A stretch of DNA of 64,000 nucleotides from Rattus norvegicus (lineage: Eukaryota; Chordata; Mammalia; Rodentia; Muridae), in contig NC_086038.1 of assembly GCF_036323735.1 (NCBI RefSeq), positions 27,093,501 through 27,157,500 on the forward strand, read 5' to 3'. Under the pieces are notes generated by a model. It made no database searches, had not been told where the DNA came from, and saw only the letters and a list, made by a program, of their open reading frames with translations. A program made the position numbers and the translations under genes. Positions 22,781-34,054 of this stretch are shown in pieces (position 1 is the stretch's first letter; every line of letters starts with the position of its first letter).

Positions 22781-23028
22781 TTATCATCATCGTCATCGTC
22801 TTAGAATTCTCCTGGAAGCTAAAAGTCCTCAGTCTAATCTGTCTGGGCGTAGAGCCTTTCCTCACCTCCTCTGTACGGCTCCCTGAGTTTTTCCCAGCGG
22901 TGTAGTTGTCCATGTGGTGGACTCCGTCACTGGTCCTCCACACGCTGGCCAGTGTGTGTTCCTGCATTAACTGCCTCCTATTGCAGTAAGAAGCATCTCT
23001 GATGAGGTCTGAGTGTAGCCTTATTTTC

Positions 23029-23104
23029 AAACGGCAGACTGGGAATTGAGGATAATGATGTGGTATAAACGGCAGACTGGGAATTGAGAATAATGATGTG
23101 GTAT
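23029..23104. repeat. Two-copy 38-bp tandem duplication
   Basis: AAACGGCAGACTGGGAATTG starts at 23029 and at 23067, and the two copies differ by one base (GAGGATAATG versus GAGAATAATG). Confidence 0.97.
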
Positions 23105-23196
23105 AAACTCTGTCCCCCAACAATTAGCTTAAAATTGTGATTAACTCAAAACCTTAAAATTAAGTAATGCTTATTTATAAAAGTATCTGAATCGGT

Positions 23197-23415
23197 GGGG
23201 CTGGAGAGATGGCTCTGTGGTTAAGAGCACACTGGTTACTCTTCCAGAGGACTTGGGTTCATTTCCCAGCACTTACATGTGGTTCATAGCACTCTATAAT
23301 CGCAGTCCCAGGGCATCCACTGCCCTCTTCTGGCCTCTCCAGGCACCAGGCATGCGTGTGTGGTGCACAGGCATACATGCAGAGAAAACAATCAAACACA
23401 TAAGTGTTTTTTAAA
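23197..23415 (+). mobile_element. B3/B2-type SINE
   Basis: Sense head GGGGCTGGAGAGATGGCTCT, then CTTCCAGAGGACTTGGGTTC, CAGGGCATCCACTGCCCTCT and a tail ending near AAACACATAAG. Confidence 0.9.
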
Positions 23416-24639
23416 ATCTGAAGAATTTCCAAGTTAGTTGAAACCCATTGCTATAACTTTTCCTGTCTAAAAATTGAAACATTAACAGAAGCCTGCTGTT
23501 AGGGAATCCAAAGCCTACTTAAAGATTTGTTTTTCTTACCTAATTCTGTTCAGACTGGTCAGTTCTAGTAGAAATGTAAACATCAAAGGAGTTAACTCAT
23601 TTAAGACTTAAGAAGTAATACTTTATGTCTTAAGGTTTATAGTTGTTTACACAAAAGTCTAAAAGCACTGCTTGATAACTCCATAGGAGCTGGTTGAAAG
23701 GGGGCAGAACCAGAGGAATGCCTGTGGCTTCTCCTGCTGTTCGTCCTGTGAGATAAATATAGGATCACATGCAAGGGGCCCAGTGTGTACTGAGCCTTGT
23801 CAGGCATCTGACTTCTCATCTCTTCCAGACACCAGCACACACCAGAGCTGCATCCTTGTGATTTCCCACACATTAGATATAAGCAGCTGGGGCAGGAGAG
23901 CCAGCCAGTGTGGACCTGGATGTCCAGGAGCTGGGGCTGCAGACAGAGTAGTTGGGGCCATCTGTCAGTTGTCACCCTTGCCACAGATGCAAAGCCTCTG
24001 CAGAGCCATCAGTCTTGGTAAAGAGAGAGGATGCAAGCTGCCTGCTGCTAGTCTGCTTAGCTGTGCTTCAGTGTTATGTGGGCCTCTTCTGGACCCACTC
24101 TGCACCCTCCTCCGGTGGGATGCCAACCTGAACTTCCTACTGGCCTTGGCAAACCTCAAAGGACATTAGACCTTTAACTTTCCCTCTGTTTCCTCAGGCC
24201 CAAGCCCGCTGGGCTAGCCCTGCAAGAAATGGCCAAAGGAAGCAATAATTCAGACTGTGTCACTAGCAAGAGGATCTATTTAGCCTGCAGGGGCATCCCA
24301 AACCCCTGCAGCACTGTGACTAGAACGTAAGCGCACACAGCACATGATCTCAGTGGGGTTTTATAGTTAAGAGTAAGGAAAGGAAGGACAAGGTTTCACT
24401 CGGGATAGGATGGGGAAATAAGCTGTTTTTTCCTGGATAAGTTTGTGTTTTAACTACAGGAGGAAAGATATGTCTGCTTTTCGTTTCTTCAATCACTGGG
24501 GTTGGAACGAGCTGCTTTTGTTTTTCAACCCCTAGGAATTGTACAAATAGCTGACTTCCTGGAACTTGAACCCAGTTTAGAGCCTTGGTTTTAAGGAGAG
24601 GTGGAAATTTGCCTTTTTCCAGATCAGAGTCACTTCAGA
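23416..24639. other. Intergenic stretch without recognised genes
   Basis: Mostly unique sequence. Short open frames occur on both strands at 23637-24169, but they overlap each other, carry no domain I recognise and have no convincing splice context. I leave them uncalled. Confidence 0.5.
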
Positions 24640-24842
24640 CCCAAGAATCTCAAAATAATAATCCCCCCTATCAGGGAGTAGTTACATCCAAAGAAATGGT
24701 GCCCCATATACACACGTGTTTCCCACCACAATGATAATGGACTAAACCTCTGAAACTGTGCACCAGCCCCAATAAAATGTTTGCCTTTATAAGAGTTGCC
24801 TTGGTCTTAGTGTATCTTCACAGCAATCAAACCCTAAGACAT
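24640..24842 (-). mobile_element. Rodent interspersed repeat, same family as 3545-3955, opposite orientation
   Basis: TTTCCCACCACAATGATAAT, CCCCAATAAAATGTTTGCCT, TTATAAGAGTTGCCTTGGTC and AGCAATCAAACCCTAAGACA match the reverse of the family whose other strand opens CTTAGGGTTTCTATT. The family name is not known to me. Confidence 0.55.
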
Positions 24843-24881
24843 GTGTTCTGTGTATACATGTGTATCTCCCCCCTCCCCCCC

Positions 24882-24885
<4 letters not shown>

Positions 24886-24937
<52 letters not shown>
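24886..24937. repeat. (GT)n microsatellite
   Basis: A GT run of about 50 bases preceded by a short C-run (24868-24880). Confidence 0.97.
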
Positions 24938-26246
24938 TGAGAGGAGCATTGACTTTATCTTGTCTAATGTGGTAGACTGGGTGATAGTGGTACCCACTTC
25001 AGGCAGAATCTCTGTATAGAGTTTAAACAAGAAAAAAAAAAGTAAGTATCTGGAGGAAGGGCGGGGGCCTGGGTAGGAGGGAGTGGGTGTGTGTGTGGGG
25101 TGGCTTGTCCGGAGTGAAACTTGTTGTTTCTATGTCTTTGGGTCCTAAACTAGTTTTGATTTGTTGGTGTAGAAGCAACATTATTTCTATTCGAGAGTGC
25201 TGGAGAGACAGAAGTTAACTGCTGTAAAGATTCTGAGGCCTGCCACCCAGTTCCAAGCCTATATAGAGGATTCCAAGAGTTGTTAGTAAGGGGATGAATC
25301 GGATAGCTTTTTTTTGCGTTTATTGGAGAAGAGGCCTGGATGGGGATTGGGTTATGTGGAGGGATGAGAGAAGTGCTAAGCAAGAGCAGGCCAGGGCATA
25401 CAAATCCCTGCCTAGTTACCAGGCAGATAGAGGTATGTGTTTGAGCACCAGATCCAAGAGTCCTGTGCCGTATGAGAGACGTGGGTAAGGGTGAAACAGG
25501 TTCTTGGGTGCAGTTTACCTTTCCAGTTGTGACATAAGGAAAACAAGTGCCCTAGGGACAAGGTGGTGAAAGGCTGTAGCCTGACAGGCGAGATTAGTTA
25601 ATTGCGGGCTTTTCCTGAATTAGGTGGAAGGTACTAGTGTCAAGGAAAAGCTGGTAAGGTGTGGAGGTGTTAAGTGCCAACAACTGGGAGTGGGATCCAA
25701 TGTGAATGGGGAGGATTTGGGTTTTGGGAAAGACTTAACTAGCCCTGGGAAATTGGGTCTCTTCTCTTGCCCTCAGTGATATTGGGAACTTTTGGTAGAT
25801 TCAAACAGACAGAAGGTTGGAAGAACAGTAAGACAGACATTTTCTGAAGAACCTTGTTTTATAGGGGAGTCTTATGTGTTCCTTTTGGGGAGAAATATAG
25901 TGAAGACAAGGTTGCCTTGACATGGCAGGAGGTAAGAAACAGGAGGGATGAAGGGAAGCAAGGCCTCTGGACACATAAGGGGGCCTGATAAATTAGGGTC
26001 ACCTGGGCTTAGTAAGGTCCTTTAAAGCAGTCACTGTGGGGGAGGAGGATAGTTTTTTATTTATGCTGTAGAAATTTGGTTGATCATGATTCATTTTGTC
26101 AGGCCCCCTAGACCAGTCCGGAAATCTCCCTGTATGTTTCTGGACTCAAAACCAGATACTCCTTTTAGTTTGTTTGGTATATGATATATATATAAGGGAC
26201 AAAAAAACCCCACAGAAATGGCTCCTTGGTTTGGGGGAGGATTTAT
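24938..26246. other. Intergenic stretch without recognised genes
   Basis: G-rich, low-information sequence (for example GGAAGGGCGGGGGCC near 25055). No frame, RNA gene or repeat family that I can name. Confidence 0.5.
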
Positions 26247-26278
26247 TGAGAGAGAGGGGGGGGGGCAGGCAGGCAGGC

Positions 26279-26312
<34 letters not shown>
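26247..26312. repeat. Compound G-run, (GGCA)n, (GACA)n microsatellite
   Basis: GAGAG, then about 11 G, four GGCA units and about ten GACA units in a row. Confidence 0.96.
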
Positions 26313-26732
26313 TATATGAGTATACAGGGATCTGGAACAGCCCAGTCTTGGGGTTAGCACAGTGCTGGAGTAATGGGTGAGAGGAGCAGGGCCAGGAGGC
26401 TAGCATGGACTATATTTGAGGTATATAATGAGTACTGTGAATAGGGACCATAAGAGCCTGGAGACCAGCATGGGCTTTGAAACCCTGCTGTACTCTAGTT
26501 TAAGTTGGGCCTAAAGTCAACTTTGAACCAAATCAGTGGGCCTGTCCTTTTTGGGGAGTAGTGTGGGGTAACCTTTGGACCTGACATGTATATATTTAGG
26601 AGATGTCAGTATTAGGAGTGAGATGAAAACCCAGAGGAAGTAAGCAAGCAGAAAGAGGTATGGGAAATGCGTGGCCTGCTGTCTGGGAGAGGTGAAATGA
26701 GACAAAGGAATGGTGTTTCTTTAAACATGTTG

Positions 26733-26880
26733 AGCAGGGTGGTGGTGGCACACACCTTAATCCCAGGGGAGGGGGATCTTTGAGTCTGAGGTCAGTCTGG
26801 ACTCTAAGGTGAATTCCAGGACACCCAGGGCTACAACCAAGAAATCCTTCCTTCAAACAAACAAACAAACAAACAGTAAA
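26733..26880 (+). mobile_element. B1 SINE, internally deleted, (CAAA)n tail
   Basis: Sense blocks GGTGGTGGCACACACCTTAA, GTGAATTCCAGGACACCCAG and GGCTACAACCAAGAAATCCT, ending in five CAAA units. The middle CAGCACT box is partly lost. From 26881 to 27615 I recognise nothing. Confidence 0.8.
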
Positions 26881-27615
26881 CAAAAGTCAGAGAGTTTCAT
26901 TTAGGTAGTTTGGGAAAGTATGAGTCTGAAGATGTAGGTGCTCTGGGAGGGGAGTAAGGTGTCTCAGGTGTCCCAGCACTTTTGAGCAAAGTAAGGGTAA
27001 ACAGAGAAAAAACAGGTTCCTAGCAGCAGGTAACAGCCTTCTCGATGGAGGGCAGCTAAGGGGATATTTTTAGTCGCATCTGTTTTCTGGGAATTGCTTT
27101 GGCTAACATCATAGAAAGCTTCACATTATTGTTACTATTAGAGTGTCTGAGAGTCCAGCATTGTGACCCCATCTCCATATGTCAACCACTGAATTTATGT
27201 TGTCTGTAGGCCCATTAGCCACTAGATTTATTTGACCCTTTAGGGTATAGTGAGAAGGGAGGGGGCGTGAAAGAGTGAATAAAAGGAAATGAAGAGTCAG
27301 TGTGACAAACTCTACTTGATCAGGGGTGAAAGGAGAGGAAACTGCCTTATAACTAAAGGATGTCAGTGGCATCCAGAAGTTTGTCAGATGTTATGACTAG
27401 CCATGGTATAAGCCAGAGATCCTGTGGTATTGGATCAAAAGCAATTGTGGGAGAATGAGACTACCAAAGAAGTTTCCTCTGGACTGGAGAAAGCCTAGAG
27501 ATTCAGAGAGAAGTTGGGTCTGTAGAATATAGTATACAGGGGTAGGAGCATCTTGAGTTTAGACATCCTTGGAGTTTCACTGCTGTGGAGGTAGTGAGAA
27601 TGACTAGGAACTCTT

Positions 27616-27709
27616 TGGTTCTTTTTTTCGGAGCTGGGGACCGAACCCAGGGCCTTGCGCTTCCTAGGCAAGCGCTCTACCACTGAGCTAAATCCCCAAG
27701 CCCCCTTGG
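27616..27709 (-). mobile_element. ID SINE with 12-base target duplication
   Basis: Antisense ID with the tail TTCTTTTTTTCGGAGCTGGG and box-A region CGCTCTACCACTGAGCTAAA. The flanking repeat CTAGGAACTCTT lies at 27604-27615 and 27710-27721, so the boundaries are exact to within a base or two. From 27722 to 28640 I recognise nothing. Confidence 0.96.
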
Positions 27710-28653
27710 CTAGGAACTCTTAATATATAATTCATGTGTTCTACTTTGCCAGAGGATTCGGAGATGGCAGGGGATATGTAGGTTCTTTTTGATGTTAAAG
27801 AACATGATTAGAAATTGTGAGATTTAGGAAGTAGTCTGATTGTAGAGAAGAAGAAAGTCCAAGACTTGCTATTATGTCTGTGATGAGGACTTGGACAACT
27901 GTGGTTTTCTGTAATAGTCTCCGACTGTTTTTTGATGAAGGGTGAAGACTACACTTCTCTGTGGATATAAGAGCAAATGTTTATAGATTGTCATTAAGGA
28001 GTATGCTGGCTTAAATTATTGGTTGTAAATTCTCCTCCAATAGCCATGATTTCAACTAGCACTGAGTAGTTGGCTAGGTTCCCAGTCCCAGGCATGGTCT
28101 TTCTCTTGTTGAGTGGATCCTAAGTCCAATTAGAGGACTGTTGGTTACTGCCAAGGTATGCGTGCCACTACTGCACCTTTAAGGTTATTGTTTTATGCTG
28201 GGTGTTGATATAGTTCCTGGGTCATAACTGGGTAGGACTGTTGGCTGCCTCCCTCCTTTGGAAACTTGCATGGCACCTGCTGATACCATAAAAGCTAGTC
28301 CTTAGGGATGAGGCTTTCAGGTCAGGGGTCTCTGGGCCCTGTTTATGAAGGGCATGGTGTCTTCAGCACTTAGGATTTACCTTCTACCTCTGTGGTTGGG
28401 GTGTGTAACCAAGAGCAACAGCAAGAGACTGGGTGTTTGGGGAATTTCTTGGAAAGCCCTGGCCAGCAACTCAAAAGAAGGCTCCTATGTCTGGTATGGA
28501 AGGTTTTTTGTTTAGCCGGTCTTTGACCCTTGGAGGGAACATCAACAACCCAGATGAGAAAAAATAATCATTAAATTTGAATGTGTGTGTTTATAAATAG
28601 TCACATACTCCTTTCTGAGTTTCTGGTCTGCAGTATTGTTAGTGCAGACTTCT

Positions 28654-28838
28654 TTTTTTTCAGATTTATTCATTTATTATATATAAGTACACTGTAGCTG
28701 TCTTCAGATATACCAGAAGAGGGCATCGGATCTCTTTACAGATGGTTGTGAGCCACCATGTGGTTGCTGGGAATTGAACTCAGGACCTCTGGAAGAGTAG
28801 TCAGATGCTCTTAACCGCTGAGCCATCTCTCCAGCCCC
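28654..28838 (-). mobile_element. B2 SINE with 14-base target duplication
   Basis: Antisense B2 complete from tail to head (ATCTCTCCAGCCCC). The flanks repeat TAGTGCAGACTTCT at 28640-28653 and 28839-28852. It is close to the consensus, so a fairly recent insertion. Confidence 0.96.
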
Positions 28839-29057
28839 TAGTGCAGACTTCTACAGGGGACAGAGGCTGGAAGGCTCTAAGGTACCATATTGTTCATAGG
28901 ATTTACTCATAAATGCTTCCCTCCCAGGAAAAGTGGAAGGGAGATTTTTCTCTGATTAGACCATAGTGCTAGATTCCTGAAGATGCAATTGTGTAGGAAC
29001 AAAAGACACAAAAGACACATCAAGGGACTTACATCATCATTTAAAAGTCACTCCAGG

Positions 29058-29158
29058 TTGGGGATTTGGCTCAGTGGTAGAGCGCTAGCCTAGGAAGCGC
29101 AAGGCCCTGGGTTCGGTCCCCAGCTCGGGGGGGGGGGGGGGGGGGGGCAAACCAAAAA
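29058..29158 (+). mobile_element. ID SINE with a 21-base G-run before its tail
   Basis: Sense ID core TTGGGGATTTGGCTCAGTGG to GGTCCCCAGCTC, then 21 G at 29127-29147, then CAAACC and an A-run. Flanks repeat AAAAGTCACTCCAGG (29043-29057) and AAAAGTCACTTCAGG (29159-29173), one mismatch in 15. Confidence 0.95.
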
Positions 29159-29542
29159 AAAAGTCACTTCAGGAAGTGGTTCATTTGTTTTAAACAAGTA
29201 GGCTTTGGCTCTCCTTACATATGAAAAGAAAAGACCAAAACACTGTAGTGTGTCAAGCAGTTTTCTTTGTTTGGATGTGTTCTGTCTACCAACTTAATTA
29301 AAGCCAACTTTTACCTTCAGGAAGTCTAAACTGTCCAGGGCATTTGTGTGTGTGGCTATCTTGCTTTCCTATAGGAAGGGCTGACTTAGCACAGGCAGCC
29401 AGCACTGTCACCTGCAATGCTCACCCACACAGCAGAGCCCTGAGTTCTAAAATGGAAGTCATTTTGTGTGCTCGTTGGGCAGTGACAAAGTACACTCTGT
29501 ACCAAAGCACATAAAACTTCCTGAAGAATTCTTGGATTGCAG

Positions 29543-29796
29543 CTGCAGTGGCCAGCCATCCTTACTCAGCCCATTAGGGCAAACTGCATTTCAGATGGCA
29601 TTGCAGTCCTTTCGAGTCATAGCCCTGTGACTTCTGATAACAGGGAAAATAAGTTTTTGAGTCCTGCCAGTGAACTGGGCCTGCTGCAGAGAACCATTCT
29701 GGGAGTAGAGCAACGTTCCTCAAAGTCCAGACCTTCCAGCCTGAGTGCTGGAGCAAATTCAAGATCAGGTGACAATAGCATCAGCAGTAGAACCAG
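29543..29796 (+). other. Unexplained open stretch with possible splice sites
   Basis: A TTGCAG precedes 29543 and a consensus donor CAG/GTAAGA follows at 29796/29797. Between them one frame is open and serine-rich (for example LSPASELGLLQRTILG, RPSSLSAGANSRSGDN). The frame closes only inside the donor (TAA). I recognise no protein family, and the upstream pyrimidine tract is weak. It could be an exon of a non-coding or unknown transcript, an old retrocopy piece, or chance. Confidence 0.25.
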
Positions 29797-30333
29797 GTAA
29801 GAAACTGCCCGAAGTTCCATTAGCCATCTTTCCCAGGGCACGTCTCTCTGAGTCTAGCCTCACTGCTTATTTTCATGCCTGCCTCACATGGCCTGGGATC
29901 CTGGGGTTTTTCCAGTTGGAACCCTAGCAAGAGTGGAGGAGCAGCAATGCAGTGGGTTTCTTAAATTCCTGCTTCCTACTGGGCTTGAAATAAGTGGAAA
30001 GTTAACTATAAGTCAGCCCTGTAAACCTGGACCCACTCCTGCTCTTCAACTGCAATCACCTTTCCTCACATCTCAACCAAAAACATCCCTTCTCCTGAGA
30101 CTTGAGTCTTGGGCCTCCCATTTGGATGTCTTGACAATAAACTCTCTTTTGCAAAACTGCTTTTAGTGATTGACAGAGTGGACCTGGTCAGTAGCCAAGT
30201 TGTTTCAGCTGCATCCTTGCTGTGATGTGAATAATTGTTCCCTGGTGATTGGTTTTCAGCTGGTAGTGCCATTTTGGGAGGTGGCAGAGCTTAAGAAGCT
30301 GGGGTCCAGCTAGGGAATAGAGGTTACCTGAAA

Positions 30334-30849
30334 TGTTGCTCAAAAACTCGTCCCTGTCGCCCACCCACTCAAGGCCTGAACCTAGCTTTCAGTCTGTACA
30401 AATTAATTCTGACATAACTCATGCACTGGGAGGTTTGTGTTCCAGAAACTCTGAGGCCATGGGATTAGATAGCTGTCCTCCAGGGGTGAGTTCCGAGAAA
30501 AACGACCTCCTCCACCCTGTATCCAGAGTTCCGAGAAAAGCCACAAAGAACATCTGTGGGATCCCAGATATCTCCTTTGCCCGCTCAAAACCTGCTTAAA
30601 TTTGAATAAGCACGGGGACCAATCATGTATTGCCCCGCCATCCTTTTCCTGCTCCTTCTCTAAAACCCTATATAAACTCTGTGCTTTTGTGGTTCGGGGC
30701 CAATTCCTCTGCCTCCTGTGTGAGGTACGTATTGGTCCAGAGCTCTGCCCGAATACAGCTTGTTGCGTTTGCATCGAACTCAGTCTCTTGTCGTTCTTGG
30801 GCACCGCTCCTTCCCGAATTGAGTAAGGCTGAGGAATTCGGACTTAACA
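30334..30849 (+). mobile_element. Probable solo LTR of an endogenous retrovirus
   Basis: About 0.5 kb with promoter layout: CCAAT at 30619-30623, TATATAAA at 30669-30676, then a C/T-rich transcribed-like segment with TTGTTGCGTTTGCATCGAAC, ending near GACTTAACA. It starts TGTTGCTC and ends in CA, as LTRs do. No gag, pol or env sequence adjoins it, so a solo LTR is inferred. I found no matching target duplication and cannot name the family. Confidence 0.55.
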
Positions 30850-31665
30850 TACCAAGGGAGGTGGGCGGTCCTTACAGTTATCCCTGGCCTCTGTCTCTGA
30901 CTCATGATGTTTCTAGTCTACCACAGGACAGCAGCCTCTGCCCTACATCCTGGCTCATGATGCTCTGCTCACAACATATAAGCAGTCATTTGTGGAACTC
31001 TTTGGAACACTGAACCAAAATATGTTGGCTACGTTAGATGATAAAGGTGATGGAGTCAGTCCCCAGAGGAGAGCAGTCTCTCCAAGGGCCGCCTTTCTGC
31101 TCTTCACTCCTTAAGGAGCTAGCACCTCCTGCAGCCTGTGCTTCTGAACCCTGTCCACACCAGAGGTCCTAAGCTGACCCTGCCTGGCTATGCCGCTTGT
31201 GTTCTGTAGGACCATGATAGAGTTAGTGTAGTCTCACTCCGTTCCAGCAGCCTCCTCCTCTCCCCAGGGTCACAGAGGGAGGAGTTCCCAGTGCTGTGTG
31301 CAGGACCAGCCAGAATCCCTTCTGCTCCTTCAACACCCATATTGCTAGGAGATGAAATTGAAAATTGTCATGACTATTGCTCTGAGCTCACTTTGGCAGT
31401 TTCCTCTGTGTTTGAGAAACTGTCCCATCCACTCTTCCCATTATGTGTGTGTGTGGGGGGGCGAGTGTTTGTGTGTGTTGTCCAGCTGTAAGGTGGATAT
31501 GTACTTTTCCCACTCTGTCCCTCTCTGTGATTCCTGGGGAAGGCAGATGCCTGACAAACACCATGATTTCACATCAGTTCCAGTAGAAGGAGCCTGTGTG
31601 CTTGATTTCTGTCCCCAGCAGGGTAAGAAATTGTGGTACTAATTGACTAGATGAGAAAATGTAAA
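30850..31665. other. Intergenic stretch without recognised genes
   Basis: Unique sequence with a short GT/G-rich patch near 31444-31480. No supported gene. Confidence 0.5.
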
Positions 31666-31667
31666 GT

Positions 31668-31840
31668 CATGCTAGTGTGGTGGTGCACACTTTAATCCCA
31701 ACACTTGGGAAGCAGCGAAGGGCAGATCCCTGTGAGGTTGCAGCGAGCCTGGTCTTTAGTGATCTTTTAGTTTTTCCAATATTGAATTGTAGGCCAGCTA
31801 TGGCTACATAGCAAGACCTGTCTTGAAAATAAACAAAAAG
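31668..31840 (+). mobile_element. B1 SINE with a small internal insertion
   Basis: Sense GTGGTGGTGCACACTTTAAT and CCCAACACTTGGGAAGCAGC, then GCGAGCCTGGTCTTTAGTG, an unrelated T-rich piece (about 31760-31790), and GCCAGCTATGGCTACATAGC. Confidence 0.7.
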
Positions 31841-34054
31841 ATAAATGTATGACTCTTTTAAGGTGAAATGAGGGTGTGAGTGTTAGAAGGAAGGAGGTGT
31901 CAGGGATGCTGTAGAGCAGGTATAGAGAGCAGGACAGCCATACTGGTCTGTGTGTGAGATACAAGACCAGAAGCATCTTCACACAGCTGGATGTTGGCCT
32001 TCCTGCTGCTGTAGAGAAAATCCTCACCTTTGCACATTTCTCTTTCGCTCTTCTTTATAGGAATGGACTCTATTGCCTTTTTATTCGAATCCCTCTTTCA
32101 TATGGTGGTACAGAAGAAGATCTTAATTTACCATAGTATACAAATGTGATAAATGCTAATGTGATCTTTTAGTATTTTTCCCTTGAAATAAAGTCTTATA
32201 CACAACATTTGTCATAGAAATGCAATGGCGTATATAAAACTATTAACTAGTCCTCTAGCTTTGGGTGACTTGGCCTGAGTAAATAATTTCAAATAAGGAT
32301 ATATGTTAAAAGTGCTGGTTGTGTTTATAACAACATAATTTATAACTATAAAGATTCCCAAGGACTTGCTACATATCTGAAGTTTAATAATTCACTTAGC
32401 ACACAGACTTTAGCAGAGTAAGATGACAGTTGTTGGGATACATGGAGAAAGCAGGCTGAAACTGTTAAATACAAACAAACCTGCAATGTTACACACTTAC
32501 TTGGGATCCAATGATACTTAAGAGAAGAGGCCACAAGTAGAAATCTTTTGGTGAAGCATCCTGATTAGTAAAGGCCTTCATATAATAGGTGCTAGGGGCA
32601 GGAACAGAGTATCAGTTAGTGATCTGGCACCCATTTGGGGCTGGCTTCCCACTTAGGGGAGGTTGGGGGCAGAACTGCACATCTGGTCACTGACTATGGG
32701 TCTGAGAGCTTGCATTCACAGGGACTCGGCAGAAGTTAAGTTTAACCTGGTTCTATTGTAGATCTGAGCACCTCTAAGGTGTGTACTCTGAGAAGGGGTC
32801 AGAGCCAGGAGCAGTGTGGGCTTCTGAGTACACAGTACGATACATGAGTAGCCAGGTAGAAGGTCTGGTACTGTCCACCAGGTCCATGTCTTCCCAGCTG
32901 CAGTGTTTAAGACTAGACCCTACAGCCATGCCTGTAACTACAATTCCTCAGAGGTCAGAACTGGCCTACATTCCATTATATTGATAAATTTGACCATTTG
33001 GTGAAAAAAAATACAGAGCAGTAACAATGGGGTGGAGACATCCAAGTAAAACCATAGTAACCTTGAGGTGATGAGATGTTAGGGTGGGAATGGAGCCAAC
33101 ACCTACCTCCTCCATCCCTGGGCCACCGTGTTTCCTCCACAGTGTATCATCAGACTTCATATCTGAGGACCAAGTCTTCCTAGACTCATCTCCACCCAAT
33201 GAGCTACCTGCCAGTATGAGCAGAGGCATGTCTTGATTGTGTGAAGTTCCCTTCCTGAAGAAGAGTCCTGATAAAGATACATTTGACACACAGTACCACT
33301 GAAGATGCCGTCTCTGTACTTGTGCAACCTGAGGCCATACAACCCTGTAGGAATTGTCCCAAACCCTACCCTACTGATACCAAAGCTTTAGGTTTGTAGG
33401 CCAATGGCAGCTTGGACTTGAATTCTATTTGTGTGGTGTACTGCAACTTTGAAGGACTCTCTTATCCACTGCTGTACATTGAATTTTGAATTGCAGATGA
33501 ATATTTGGTTTGTTCTTAGAGATCAGGTTAGTTTACAGCAGCTGTCTCTGTTATTTGGGAAATGAATTTAAAGACCAAAGTAGGAGCCTTGTACTTTTCA
33601 TGCAGTGGATGCCATGATCTTAGGCCAAAGGGCCTAGAGACAGAGTCTTCCGTGAAAGAGCTACAACTTTGCTCTGTGGAGCTGAAGAATCTGTGTGCCA
33701 AATTCCTCTTTCCTTCTATACTGACACTAATTCTCCTGTGATCATAGTGATCATAACAAGTCTTCAGGTAATCTTTGTTAACGGATACTACTTAGAAAAG
33801 TTTGCAGTGAGCTTACTAGTTTCCAAGCCTGAAAGAGCAGCCAACAATGCTGTGATTATAGTGAACATTTATTGAACGTTAATGCTAGAGGAAGTGCTTT
33901 GTATTGATTACTTAATTCATTCACTAATCCCCAAAGAACTATATTATTGTCCCGTGTACAGAGGAAAAAGCCTGAGGCATAGAGAAGAAGCTTGCCATTG
34001 CTGTCAGAAGGGGGAAGATAAGCCTTGCTGGAGATGCCAGTCAGCAAGATACAC
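31841..34054. other. Intergenic stretch without recognised genes
   Basis: Unique A/T-balanced sequence. Short frames on both strands (for example 32966-33289) show no domain, so none is called. Confidence 0.5.

Noticed and set aside
23637..24169. Overlapping open frames of 115-128 codons on both strands
   Set aside because: No known domain, no splice support; consistent with a GC-richer intergenic stretch.
29058..29126. tRNA-like sequence in ID elements, including box A and box B
   Set aside because: ID elements derive from tRNA-Ala via BC1. These copies have A-tails and target duplications, so they are SINEs and not tRNA genes.
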